From positions 1-47,166 of the IMG/VR virus record IMGVR_UViG_3300048592_001406: a stretch of DNA of 47,166 nt; one strand, 5' to 3'. The notes below the pieces were generated by a model. It was not told the DNA's origin. It saw only the letters and a program-made list of their open reading frames with translations, and searched no databases. The translations under genes and the position numbers were made by a program. Below are positions 1 through 8,285 of this stretch, piece by piece. The first letter of the stretch is position 1; each line of letters starts with the position of its first letter. This stretch comes from a virus.

Positions 1-1236
1 ATGCCGCGGATTCCCAAGTATCGGCGCCATCCCAATGGCCAGGCATTCGTGCAGCATTGCCGAAAGCGTTATTACCTCGGCAAATACGGCAGCGCGGAGA
101 GCCACAAGCGCTATCAGCGGTTCCTGGCGAGGGTCACTGCGGCGCAGCCTTCCCCACTTTCAGTTGCCGCCAGGTCAGACGCTACAGTCGTCGAACTGAT
201 CGTCCTCTACCGAGAGTTCGCTAAGCGGTATTACTCGAAGGATGGGAGGCCCACGAAAGAATACTTCTCCATGGATGCCGCCTTGCGGCCGCTCGATGAG
301 CGGTTCGGCGATGAGATTGCCGCCGAGTTTGGACCGGCCAAGCTGCTTGAGCTGCAGGAATACATGATGGGGCTCGACTGGTCCCGAGGCGTCATCAATC
401 ACCAGATCAGCCGCGTCAAGCGTTTTTTCCGCTGGTGCTCGAAGAAAGAATACGTTCCGAAGGAGCTTTACGCCGGCCTGCTCTGCGTCGATGGGCTGCA
501 AAAGGGAAGGTTCGACGTCCGCGAGGCCGATGAGGTTCGGCCGGTCGATCTGCATTGGGTTTACAAGACGTTGCCGCACATGACGCCGACCGTCGCGGCG
601 ATGGTCCAGGCCCAATTGCTGTGCGGCATGCGGCCGGCCGAGGTGTGCGCCATGCGTGGCTGTCACCTGAACGCCCGCGGAGACGTCTGGATCTACTCAC
701 CGCCACAGCACAAGAACGCCTGGAGGGATATCGTCCGGAACATTCCGATTCCCCAAGTCGCCCAGCAGGTGATCAAGCCGTTCCTCAAGACAGACCTGGA
801 GGCTTTCTTGTTTTCTCCTCAGGAATCCGAGGCGTGGCGGTTGTCCCAGCGGCATCCATCGCGAAAGACCGATCGGAAGACAAAGGTTTATCCGTCGGAG
901 TTGCGAGCCAGAGAGAAGGCCAAGGCCGCGCGGGCTCAGAAGCCATCCAGGAAGCGGGACCATTACGACACCGATTCGTACCGCCGCGCCATCACCTACG
1001 CGATCGACAAAGCAAACAAAGCTGGTGAGGAGATACCGCATTGGCATCCCCACCAGCTCCGCCACACCATTTCAACCGAGATCTCCCAGGCGATCGGCGA
1101 ACAGGCCGCCCAGCGCTGGCTTGGGCATGAGCATCTGGAAACGACCGGCATCTACACCGAAAAGCAGATCAAGGAGCTGATTGAGATAGCTCAGGAACTC
1201 GACCGCCATTGGTCCCGGAAGCAACAGGCATCGTAG
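1..1236 (+). CDS. int: Tyrosine recombinase / phage integrase
   Basis: A 411-residue site-specific recombinase that would integrate or excise the element. The N-terminal ~60 residues are basic and resemble an arm-binding domain, residues ~62-165 fit a core-binding SAM-like domain, and the C-terminal half is catalytic. Visible catalytic residues are Arg211 (GMRPAEV), His351-x-x-Arg354 (HQLRH), His376 (WLGH) and the nucleophile Tyr385 (TGIYTE). Length is normal for the family. The ATG is the first base of the window, so an upstream start cannot be excluded. It is the only integrase and points into the element, opposite to the virion operon. Its 3' end overlaps the convergent gene at 1169-1783 by 68 nt. 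The attachment core could not be located because only one flank is visible. Confidence 0.95.
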   Translation: MPRIPKYRRHPNGQAFVQHCRKRYYLGKYGSAESHKRYQRFLARVTAAQPSPLSVAARSDATVVELIVLYREFAKRYYSKDGRPTKEYFSMDAALRPLDERFGDEIAAEFGPAKLLELQEYMMGLDWSRGVINHQISRVKRFFRWCSKKEYVPKELYAGLLCVDGLQKGRFDVREADEVRPVDLHWVYKTLPHMTPTVAAMVQAQLLCGMRPAEVCAMRGCHLNARGDVWIYSPPQHKNAWRDIVRNIPIPQVAQQVIKPFLKTDLEAFLFSPQESEAWRLSQRHPSRKTDRKTKVYPSELRAREKAKAARAQKPSRKRDHYDTDSYRRAITYAIDKANKAGEEIPHWHPHQLRHTISTEISQAIGEQAAQRWLGHEHLETTGIYTEKQIKELIEIAQELDRHWSRKQQAS

Positions 1237-1783
1237 CCTCGTCGTCCGCCAGGATGCATGCCCGCCAGGCAGACCGCCGCATCACGCGGTTGAATGTCGT
1301 CGCCCAATGGGCGGCGTGCCGCGGCTCGAGACCTTGCTCGGCAATCTCGATCGGCTGCTGTACCAGGCCGACGGAGTACGTGCGAGCGACGCGACTTGCC
1401 TTCACAACGGCTTTGGCCTTCGTCCACCAATTGGCGACCGATTGGACGAAGAAACCGGATCGCGCGGACCGAACACGGTCCAATGCGTCAAAGGCGGCCG
1501 CGGCTCGATCATCATCCAGCAGACGCGGCTCGCGTAGGGCGCCGGCGTAGAAACAGCGCTCGCCTCGTCGCTCCAGATCGAGGCAGTACAACAGCGGCCC
1601 GCGGCGCTCCAGCCGCGGATTGAGCTGCAACGTCTCCTGATCGAGCGGCTCGCGTTCGAGATTGCGGACTCGATCGATCCGAAACACGCGGCGCTCGTAG
1701 CGCTTGGGAATTCCGTCGTAGTTCGCCGCCGGATAGAGCGCCTCCCATATCTGACCCGAATGGAACACTGTGCGCGCATCCAT
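1169..1783 (-). CDS. Hypothetical protein, convergent with the integrase
   Basis: A 204-residue protein of unknown function. It is rich in Arg and Glu, has no signal peptide or membrane segment, and shows no motif I recognise. The N-terminal part (GQIWEALYPAANYDG) reads like a folded domain. An ATG at 1783 is preceded by GAGG about 10 nt upstream. Its last 68 nt run antisense through the integrase 3' end, so the true C terminus could be shorter in functional terms. It is separated from the minus-strand pair at 2130-3607 by a 346-nt non-coding stretch and so is probably its own transcription unit. It may be cargo of the element. The coding call rests on length and amino-acid composition only. 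Confidence 0.55.
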   Translation of the reverse strand: MDARTVFHSGQIWEALYPAANYDGIPKRYERRVFRIDRVRNLEREPLDQETLQLNPRLERRGPLLYCLDLERRGERCFYAGALREPRLLDDDRAAAAFDALDRVRSARSGFFVQSVANWWTKAKAVVKASRVARTYSVGLVQQPIEIAEQGLEPRHAAHWATTFNRVMRRSAWRACILADDEATMPVASGTNGGRVPELSQSAP

Positions 1784-2129
1784 AGCACTGTCACCTCATC
1801 TTGAAAGAACCTGTTGTAAGAAGATCGACCCCAGCGCGGTAATCGATCACGACAGGTTAGGCTCGTCTCGACGGCGACGAGCGACCGGCAGCCGCCTGGC
1901 TGACTTGGTTACCACGGCGATCCTTGGCCGACGTTCGTTCCTTTGTGCAGAGCAGAGTTTACCTACTGTACGTGCTATCATGCAACGCCACAAAATCTGG
2001 CAGTGTACAAGTGCCGACGGCACAAGTTGTAGCGGTTGTGCTGGCAAAAGATGAGCCGCGCGGCGTTCGCCGGCGGCTCTGGTCGGATCGGCAGGGGCTA
2101 GGCGACAAAGGCCGTGTGACGAAGACAGG
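1784..2129. other. Non-coding stretch with dyad element
   Basis: No convincing gene lies here; short open frames lack ribosome sites and look random. A dyad, TACAA-GTGCC-gac-GGCAC-aag-TTGTA, spans 2006-2031 and could be an operator or a small hairpin. A terminator-like hairpin follows at 2053-2079. Confidence 0.4.
2046..2079 (-). terminator. Intrinsic terminator of the 3607-2130 operon
   Basis: The hairpin GAGCCG-C(g)C-GGC / GCC-GG-CGGCTC with a GTTC loop lies at 2053-2079. On the minus strand it is followed by TCTTTTGCC. It sits about 50 nt past the stop codon of the gene ending at 2130, as expected for the end of that two-gene unit. Confidence 0.5.
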
Positions 2130-2693
2130 TCAGTTGCAGCGCGGATCAGGGAAGGGCATCCACCACGGCGACGTGCAAGGAGCGCAAGCGCTCGTTGATG
2201 TCGGCTGTGGTGAGTACGACACCTCGGGCACGATTACCGGGACGGTGTGAATGACGCGATACTCTCGCCCATAGAAGTCACGATAGACTTCTAGTCGCCG
2301 TTCATAAACGACTCTTGAGTGAACCTGTGCGGTCTGCTGCTGTGGGCTCGGTAGGTAAACAACGGGCCTATCCAGGCGAAGTGTGATCTGCTCCGGCCAC
2401 CCCTTAGCTGTTCGCTTTATCTTCGAGTTGTCGCTCTTGTCCTTGGTGGCAGCGATGACATTCAGTTCGTCGTACTGAGAGGTATCGCATTTACGACAGG
2501 CATACGTGCCGTCTAGCCCCGTCTTGCCACTGTCCACGCCATCGGGAACATTTTCTACTGAATCGAACATGACGTGGGCGCCAGCAACAGGTTTGTTCGA
2601 CGCCCCATCAAGGACGATCACTCTGGGTTCGGCATGAACCGCATTGGAACAAATAGCGGCAAAAATGGCCGCATTGACAATCACATGTCTCAT
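2130..2693 (-). CDS. Exported protein, carboxypeptidase-regulatory-like fold
   Basis: A 187-residue predicted secreted protein. A signal peptide covers roughly residues 1-21 (cleavage suggested at VHA-EPR). The next ~75 residues (VLDGASNKPVAGAHVMF ... GKTGLDGTYACRKC) have the pattern of a carboxypeptidase-regulatory/transthyretin-like beta sandwich, in which a Gly-x-x-Gly-x-Tyr turn is typical. Six Cys residues occur, two as CRKC and several near the C terminus. Its ATG overlaps the stop of the membrane protein upstream (ATGA), so the two are translationally coupled. The pair is visibly AT-richer than the virion genes and looks like cargo. No enzymatic role can be assigned. Confidence 0.7.
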   Translation of the reverse strand: MRHVIVNAAIFAAICSNAVHAEPRVIVLDGASNKPVAGAHVMFDSVENVPDGVDSGKTGLDGTYACRKCDTSQYDELNVIAATKDKSDNSKIKRTAKGWPEQITLRLDRPVVYLPSPQQQTAQVHSRVVYERRLEVYRDFYGREYRVIHTVPVIVPEVSYSPQPTSTSACAPCTSPWWMPFPDPRCN

Positions 2694-3607
2694 GGAGAAT
2701 CCTGGTCTTTGTAATAGGCAACCGCGACAACGGGCCCGTTGAGATTCTCCGTAATCCTGTTCTTTAGCTCCGTCGGACCAATCGTTTCCCGCTGCTGTTG
2801 AAGCGTCACACGTAGCGTATATCGCTTTTGGGAGTCCAGAAAATTCCAGTAAACACGTTTTTGATGCGGCGGGTAGTCCGGATCATCGTCCATGCGCGGG
2901 GATGGATCGGTGAGCGAAGTGCTGTCAGCTCCTCCAGCGAATCCTTGAACACCCGTGATCCGCCAAGCACCTTTGAGCTGATCTGCTAACTTAATATCAA
3001 TCACCATCCGAGCTGGAATTTGCTTTGTACGGAACACGTCGGCCGTCACGGTAAAGAAGACGACTATCTTCGGGTCGCCTTTTCGGACGCCCTTATTCTC
3101 TCGACTTTCCTGGAACGCCGACTCCTCAGCGCCGACGATTGGCAAGGCAGCTTGCGTGGTCTTTTGACCTGGCAGCTGCTCGTTTGCATACGCGAAGGAA
3201 ATGGCAATCAGAAGCACAAGCGAGACTGAAAGGCATAGTCTGGCCATCATGATTGTACTCCGATCAAACGCGTGATCTTGAGTGTTGGCGTCGGTTCTAA
3301 TTCGCATGATCCCAAACATGATCAAGAGAGGAACAAATGACACCATGACATACGCTACCCAGATATTGAAACGAGGCTCAGCATCGGCTTGAATGTACAA
3401 CACGAGCCCCGCCGCAGCGGTGAGAAATGCGGTCTCCATGGCCATCAGTGCATCGATAGCGTGGTGGCCGCCCCCATCATGATGTCGAAATCCAATGCCG
3501 AAAAGCCAATAACCTAGTCGGTTCAGCAGTTCCGGTAACGAGACTACGCCATCAAGGACGACCGCGATCCATTTTCTTAAGGCCCGAGTGTACCGTTCTA
3601 TTCCCAT
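2690..3607 (-). CDS. Membrane protein with three TM segments and exported C-terminal domain
   Basis: A 305-residue integral membrane protein of unknown function. Hydrophobic segments lie at about residues 53-73, 82-102 and 121-141. They are followed by a soluble domain of ~160 residues with alternating polar and hydrophobic strands (RVYWNFLDSQKRYTLRVTLQQQ). An early HHDGGGHH cluster precedes the first segment. The stop overlaps the start of the exported 187-residue protein (ATGA), implying a shared role at the envelope. Codon and base composition are clearly less GC-rich than the neighbouring virion genes, suggesting separate acquisition. A superinfection-exclusion or host-fitness role is possible but is only inferred from position. 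Confidence 0.7.
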   Translation of the reverse strand: MGIERYTRALRKWIAVVLDGVVSLPELLNRLGYWLFGIGFRHHDGGGHHAIDALMAMETAFLTAAAGLVLYIQADAEPRFNIWVAYVMVSFVPLLIMFGIMRIRTDANTQDHAFDRSTIMMARLCLSVSLVLLIAISFAYANEQLPGQKTTQAALPIVGAEESAFQESRENKGVRKGDPKIVVFFTVTADVFRTKQIPARMVIDIKLADQLKGAWRITGVQGFAGGADSTSLTDPSPRMDDDPDYPPHQKRVYWNFLDSQKRYTLRVTLQQQRETIGPTELKNRITENLNGPVVAVAYYKDQDSP

Positions 3608-3833
3608 GCAGTCATGCTAGCTAAGCAAGGCTGTAACCGCAAAGAAAAGTGCCGCACGATATCAGAAGTCGTTTGCAACGCCAATGCTGCTCTATGAATG
3701 AATATCCACCGGCCCATGAGCTCGTTCGCAGCCGACGGAGTAAAGTCGATACGGCCGAGCCAGTAAAAATCTTGCGTCCCGCCTTTCCCTCCGCTTACCA
3801 TAGCCTGCGTGTGACCCCGCGATGGAGGCAGCT
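3608..3833. promoter_or_regulatory. Divergent intergenic region
   Basis: A 226-nt region lies between the start of the minus-strand membrane operon (3607) and the plus-strand zinc-ribbon gene (3834), so it must hold two divergent promoters. I could not pick out confident -35/-10 pairs. A short minus-strand open frame (3598-3801) is not credible. Confidence 0.4.
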
Positions 3834-4817
3834 ATGGCGATACCGGTGATTTGTCCGCACTGTCAATGGGCGATCAACGCTCCAGAACATCTGGCCGGCC
3901 AGCGCATCGGCTGCCCGCAGTGCAAGGGCGTCGTCGCCGTTCCGTTGGTCGTAGACCCCCCGGTGTCGCGTCTGCCAACGCAGCATCGCAAAAGCGGCAT
4001 GTCGCCGGGTACGATGGCTGCCTACGGCGCGGGCGTGGCGGCATTTCTGGCCATTGCCGTGATGACGGTGATGGTGGTGGGCGACGCGATGCAGCGGCCC
4101 GTCGGAGCGGACAAGATCGCCATCGTGCCGATAAACCAGCCGGCGGCGATACCCACTGTGCGGATACCACCCAAGAAGACCGAGGCCGGCCAGCAGCCGC
4201 TGAACGACGTCGAACGCTTCGACCAGTCGATCGGATTGACGCTCGAAGAATCGCGGGCGCTGCAAGAGAAGGATCGCCGAGCGGCGGAGAACGAACCCGC
4301 TGAGCGGTTCCAGCCATCGATGCCGCGCCGCACAGTAACAACTGCGCCGCCCCCGCCGAACAAGGGCAATGGCATGGGACTCGGCAATGATATGGGCATG
4401 GGGATCGGCAACGGCGGCGGGTTCAACGTGATCGTCGAGGAGGCTCCGCCCGAGGAGAACGCCGACGATCCGAACTGGAAGGCGATTCGCCAGGAGAAAC
4501 AGAAGAAGCAAGAGCATTACGAAAAGGGCTATCTCTTCGCTGAAAAGTTGGCTCGATCCTTCATCACCGAGCCGATCCTCACACGCGACGACGAGCCGCT
4601 GGAGTGGTACGTGCACACGACCAGCCGCGGCGATTGGTATTGCGACGGGAAACTGCTTTGCCGGTCGCGCAACGACGAGGCGGTGTATCGCGACTGGTTC
4701 GTCGTGTTCCGCCCCGTCGGCCCGCGGGAAAGCGGCGAGTTCGAGAAGAAGATCGTCTTGATCGACCAGCGGATCCGCTTCATGGCGCCGGGCTATCGCA
4801 GTTGGCAGCGGGAGTGA
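3834..4817 (+). CDS. N-terminal zinc-ribbon, single-TM protein
   Basis: A 327-residue protein. Residues ~6-36 hold CPHC and CPQC pairs that make a small zinc ribbon, followed by a TM segment at about residues 62-82 (AFLAIAVMTVMVV) and a long soluble C-terminal region. That region includes a Gly/Met/Asn-rich stretch (GNGMGLGNDMGMGIGNGGG) and a basic helical segment. Such ribbon-plus-TM proteins are, from memory, very common in planctomycetes. I prefer the ATG at 3834 over 3822 because GGAGG lies five nt before it. It stands alone on the plus strand, converges with the virion operon (9-nt gap) and may be a host-derived cargo gene. Function unknown. Confidence 0.75.
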   Translation: MAIPVICPHCQWAINAPEHLAGQRIGCPQCKGVVAVPLVVDPPVSRLPTQHRKSGMSPGTMAAYGAGVAAFLAIAVMTVMVVGDAMQRPVGADKIAIVPINQPAAIPTVRIPPKKTEAGQQPLNDVERFDQSIGLTLEESRALQEKDRRAAENEPAERFQPSMPRRTVTTAPPPPNKGNGMGLGNDMGMGIGNGGGFNVIVEEAPPEENADDPNWKAIRQEKQKKQEHYEKGYLFAEKLARSFITEPILTRDDEPLEWYVHTTSRGDWYCDGKLLCRSRNDEAVYRDWFVVFRPVGPRESGEFEKKIVLIDQRIRFMAPGYRSWQRE

Positions 4818-4826
4818 CCCGCGTGC

Positions 4827-5126
4827 TTACCGTGATTGCCGCCCGGTATGGTGCGGGCACATCGAGCACGCCCCAGCCGTTGTTTCTGTGGCTAGCAGGC
4901 TGCACGCAAATACTTTCACGCGGACGTGGCCGGTACAAGACGCACATCGGACGGTGCGTACCACGTCTCCACGATGCGCGCAGGCAGTCGCGATGGCCGG
5001 CTGGGCCGAACCGCAGGGAACTCGCAAGGATTCCACTGCGTACATCTTTGGGCGGATGACTACACCGCAGGTTGTGCAGCGATATTCCCCTGCCACTGCG
5101 GTCGGGAGGAAAACGCAATAGTCCAT
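4827..5126 (-). CDS. Small Cys-rich protein
   Basis: A 99-residue protein with ten or more Cys, several as CxxC-like pairs: YRCTTCG, ACAHRG, VRCASC, ACSLL and CSMCPHH. This implies one or two zinc-binding knuckles. The VRTVRCASCTGHVRVKVFAC core resembles small proteins that I associate with planctomycete genomes and prophages, where function is not established. The start at 5126 is chosen because its ATG overlaps the TAA of the preceding gene (TAATG), showing translational coupling. It is the last gene of the long virion operon. A fold-only call; it could be structural or could bind nucleic acid. Confidence 0.7.
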   Translation of the reverse strand: MDYCVFLPTAVAGEYRCTTCGVVIRPKMYAVESLRVPCGSAQPAIATACAHRGDVVRTVRCASCTGHVRVKVFACSLLATETTAGACSMCPHHTGRQSR

Positions 5127-5662
5127 TAGATGTCCAGCGGCGTGAGTGTCAGGCGCACCAGGGACGGATCGCAATAAGTGAACCGTGAGGGTGGAATGTA
5201 GAGGTGACTGACGTCGAACTCAAACACCCTGGAGCAATCCGAGCCGTGAAATGGTTGGTACCATCCGAAGTCGTCATAGTCGCTAGATGGGGCGGCGCCA
5301 ACGGTACTCATCCTCACGCCAATCACTGGCACGTCCTCCGGACCGAACAGATAGCTACGACAGATCAGCACATAGAAGTTGAACGTGCCAAGGAAGGCCT
5401 GTCCCGGTCCAAGGATACTCTCACCGCATGACAGTGCCGCTCCAGTGACGCCGGGAGCCCACGTGCAGCAGCCATTGACGATCGCGGCCGGACCTGCCGG
5501 AGTGAGGTACAGCCCGTCGAGTTGGGCGCAGTTTTGCGCACAGACGCCCGTGTCGGCCCAGCCGGCCATTTCTAATTGCCAGCGCGGCGGCAGCGTCGCT
5601 CGACTGCATGGACAGCCGACGGTACAGCAACAGCCAGGACCAAACCTACCGACAGCCGCCAT
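5126..5662 (-). CDS. Hypothetical Cys-rich virion-operon protein
   Basis: A 178-residue protein of unknown function near the end of the virion operon. The N terminus carries a tight Cys cluster (GCCCTVGCPCSR), with further Cys at ~40, 44, 64 and beyond. The rest looks like a beta-rich domain with Tyr/Trp-rich segments. The ATG at 5662 is preceded by a strong GGGGAGGAG site. The longer open frame beginning at 5692 lacks a site and runs into the preceding gene. It follows the 577-residue tail-like protein with a 1-nt gap and is coupled to the next gene. It is likely a minor virion protein, perhaps exposed at the tail tip or stabilised by disulphides or metal. Confidence 0.65.
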   Translation of the reverse strand: MAAVGRFGPGCCCTVGCPCSRATLPPRWQLEMAGWADTGVCAQNCAQLDGLYLTPAGPAAIVNGCCTWAPGVTGAALSCGESILGPGQAFLGTFNFYVLICRSYLFGPEDVPVIGVRMSTVGAAPSSDYDDFGWYQPFHGSDCSRVFEFDVSHLYIPPSRFTYCDPSLVRLTLTPLDI

Positions 5663-5663
5663 G

Positions 5664-7397
5664 TCACTCCTCCCCAGGTGAACCGTCCACATCGTCGTCG
5701 TCGCCCTCGGCGGACTCGCACTTGGCGTTGACGATGTACCACATGGCCCCGTAGCGCTTCACAATGACACGCGTCCCGGCTTCAATCGCATCGTCCGCCA
5801 ACAACAGCCAATCTTGCACGCTGTGCAGATCCACCGCGCCAATGAATTGGCCCTGATCACCGCGAATGCGCACGCTACAGGTTCCGCCGGCTGACATGGC
5901 AGTCAGCGTGATGGCCAGGTACTCGTCGGGCGAGCTGTCCACGATGTACAGCGGACGCCATTGGTCCTCGTGCTGCCAGCTCCCGCACAGCCGCCCGAAA
6001 ATCTCCTCGGTGCCAAACCAGTACACGGGCGGTCGCCCAGCACACTTGACCCACACGTATTCATCCGTGGGTTCCCACGAACCGCCGTCCTCCGGGTTGT
6101 AGCGCAGCAGCCGCCCAGCCGAGATCAGGTTGTCCGACTCCGGCTCGGCCGGCTCCGGCGCGCCGCGGTCCATTTGGATCAGGTGCATCTGCGGCGGATA
6201 CATGCCGGTCGAGGGCCGCGGCCACGTCGCCGGGCGGAGCGGATCGACGCCCGCATGGCGACCGGCGTGCTGCCGCGGCAGCGGCGCTAGGTTGGACTCG
6301 GTGAGCCAGCCGTCGCCGAAATTCCGCCACCACACGGTTTTGACCTGCGAGCCGGGAATCAAGCCGGCCTCCAACCCATGCAGCAGCACGCGCCCTTTGT
6401 GTGCCCCCACCCGGGCCACGTACAAGTCTCTGACCTGCTGGGCGCGCTGGTTCAGATCCGCGGTGTTGGAGATGCTGCCGTCGAAATCCAGCCAGGCGGG
6501 CAGGTCATCCCAGATGGGCAACACTCCGCTGGCGCCGGCAATGCCGGTGGCGATGTCCATTGAATAGGCCGGTTCCGCCGCGATGTTCCCCTCGCGCGGC
6601 GTCGTCCGTTCGGTGCCGTAACTGCGATAGATACGGTGGAAAAACACGCGGATCGCCGCCGGATAAACCGCCGTGCCCCCCAGCGGCGCCGCGTCCTGCA
6701 TCCGCAGCGGGTGCCGCGCCATGGCCGATCTGAAGCCGGGCTGCGAGGCTCCCAGCTTGACGATGGCAAATCGCCCCGTGAAAGGATGGAGCGCCACCGT
6801 ACAGCCGAGCTTGGTCAACACCACTTCAATCGCTTCCCACGTGTCCCAGCCATGAAAGCGAAAGTCTGTCGGGCGGTCGTGAGGCGCGTAAGGCAGGCCG
6901 GGAAAACTGCCCGCTTCGGCAGGCAAATCCTCCCACAAATCGCGGACCATGTTGTCCCACGTAAAGACGCCGCCATTGTCCAGTGTGTCCTCATAAAACG
7001 CCTGCACCGATTCTTTGTCGTCCGTCGCCGGCGCGGGGAGGGGGACGTTAAAGGCCTTGTCGGTTGCGCCGAACATCTTGGCCCGCTTATCCAACAACTG
7101 GACCAGGTAGGCGCGGTCGTTGTCGGCGTTGTGCCCCTTGCTGACCGACCAGCCGTGATTGAGGTACAGGCCGCCAAACGTGAGCGTATTGTCGCCAGCC
7201 GTGCAGGTGAGGCTGAGCGGGCTGGTCCGCGATAGCGACATGAAAATGCGGCGGGTCACCAGCACGTAGGCCACGCCGGGCTCGAAGCCGACCGGACAGC
7301 GATAGCTGTTCGCCTTGCGGGCGGCCTCTTTATAGGTGCCATCGTTGATCAGACAGGGATGGCCGTTAATGCGTGCTTCGGCAAACTCTTGAGGCAT
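5664..7397 (-). CDS. Putative minor virion (tail/baseplate) protein
   Basis: A 577-residue protein with no TM segments. The N-terminal ~350 residues are beta-rich (TCTAGDNTLTFGGLYLNHGW, FRFHGWDTWEAIEVVLTKLG) and resemble the multi-domain fold of phage tail hub or late-control-like proteins. The C-terminal ~150 residues look like a separate beta domain (ITLTAMSAGGTCSVRIRGDQG) ending in an acidic tail (EGDDDDVDGSPGEE). The ATG at 7397 has AGGA seven nt upstream; the alternative TTG two codons earlier is less likely. It lies directly after the gpF-like gene, an odd place for a tail protein, so a head-vertex or adhesin role is also possible. The family assignment is an inference. Confidence 0.55.
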   Translation of the reverse strand: MPQEFAEARINGHPCLINDGTYKEAARKANSYRCPVGFEPGVAYVLVTRRIFMSLSRTSPLSLTCTAGDNTLTFGGLYLNHGWSVSKGHNADNDRAYLVQLLDKRAKMFGATDKAFNVPLPAPATDDKESVQAFYEDTLDNGGVFTWDNMVRDLWEDLPAEAGSFPGLPYAPHDRPTDFRFHGWDTWEAIEVVLTKLGCTVALHPFTGRFAIVKLGASQPGFRSAMARHPLRMQDAAPLGGTAVYPAAIRVFFHRIYRSYGTERTTPREGNIAAEPAYSMDIATGIAGASGVLPIWDDLPAWLDFDGSISNTADLNQRAQQVRDLYVARVGAHKGRVLLHGLEAGLIPGSQVKTVWWRNFGDGWLTESNLAPLPRQHAGRHAGVDPLRPATWPRPSTGMYPPQMHLIQMDRGAPEPAEPESDNLISAGRLLRYNPEDGGSWEPTDEYVWVKCAGRPPVYWFGTEEIFGRLCGSWQHEDQWRPLYIVDSSPDEYLAITLTAMSAGGTCSVRIRGDQGQFIGAVDLHSVQDWLLLADDAIEAGTRVIVKRYGAMWYIVNAKCESAEGDDDDVDGSPGEE

Positions 7398-7406
7398 GTC
7401 CAATTC

Positions 7407-8285
7407 CTAATGCAGACGGTCCCAGCTTGGGGACGGAGCGAACGGCGGCGGCGATACCGGCGGGTGTGGCGGCTCAATGCCGGTGGCGATCCACTGTTTC
7501 GCCTCCTCCACACCAAAGGCTGCGGCGTCGGCAACGGCAATGGCCACCCACGCACACCGACATCCCCAATCCCAGGGCGGCCGGAATCTCCGCCAGGTGG
7601 GATCGTTTTTGTGATAGACGTTCGTGCCGTTGAGCCCCAAAAACTCCAGCGCACGATGCTCTTCCCGGGCGCGTGTGTCCCGGACAGGGAAATACGCCCG
7701 GTACGGCAGGAAGTCGGCAACCATCGGATGTTCGAGAGTTGCCTCGGCGCCTTGGGCGAACGCCTCGTTCACGTTGTTCCGATACACCATTTCGAGGTGC
7801 ATGGGGCTGATTGGCAGCCCTGGCAGCTCCGCGCGGACAGCTTTGGCGAACTGCTCGCGGCTGGTCCCCTTGCGCAGATCTTCGGCCAACAGCTCGCGGA
7901 CGCGCTCGATGCTGTCTCGCGTCAGATCGCCCGAGATCGTAAAGGCCTGCTGTTTGGCCGACGCGCTGAGCTCGTAGAACTCCTCGGGCGTGAGCACCTG
8001 CCGCGCGATGAGTTGCCAGACGGCGCGGTCGATGGCCGGCAGTCTGACGAGCGGCTCGTCATCCGGTTCGGGATACAGAAATGATCCGCTCGGCGGCCGC
8101 GGCGGCGGAGGCGTTTTGGGCGGGCGCGCCACAGGCGGAAGAATGCCGCCTGGCAACTGCTGGACCTGGTCGAAGGCGCCGGACACCCAGCCGCCCAGGA
8201 TGCTATCGGTGACCGCCTGAGCCAGCAGCGCGCCGGACGCGTCGAGCAGCGCCTCAATCTCGGCCGCTAGCTCTTGGATGGGGAC
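7407..8285 (-). CDS. Mu gpF-like minor head protein, read by -1 frameshift from the portal gene
   Basis: This is the Phage Mu F / SPP1 gp7-like minor head protein, which in related phages binds the portal and is packaged in the head. The 292 codons from 8285 form an open -1 frame directly after the slip site in the portal gene. The family core covers roughly the last 190 residues (LTRDSIERVRELLAED, YRNNVNEAFAQG, ARAEEHRALE-type, GLNGTNVYHKNDPTWRRF, PPWDWGCRCAW). Between the slip site and the core are a helical stretch (IQELAAEIEALLDASGALLA) and a Pro-rich linker. The first possible independent start is a GTG at 8186, with no ribosome site near it. The most economical reading is therefore a portal-gpF fusion of 1347 residues, or a homopolymer sequencing error with the same consequence. 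Confidence 0.85.
   Translation of the reverse strand, partial: VPIQELAAEIEALLDASGALLAQAVTDSILGGWVSGAFDQVQQLPGGILPPVARPPKTPPPPRPPSGSFLYPEPDDEPLVRLPAIDRAVWQLIARQVLTPEEFYELSASAKQQAFTISGDLTRDSIERVRELLAEDLRKGTSREQFAKAVRAELPGLPISPMHLEMVYRNNVNEAFAQGAEATLEHPMVADFLPYRAYFPVRDTRAREEHRALEFLGLNGTNVYHKNDPTWRRFRPPWDWGCRCAWVAIAVADAAAFGVEEAKQWIATGIEPPHPPVSPPPFAPSPSWDRLH

Noticed and set aside
1237-2129. attL/attR core sequence
   Set aside because: No direct repeat shared with the other end could be seen because the far end of the element is outside the window.
3598-3801. Minus-strand 67-codon frame upstream of the membrane operon
   Set aside because: It overlaps the promoter-like gap, has a weak start and no motif.
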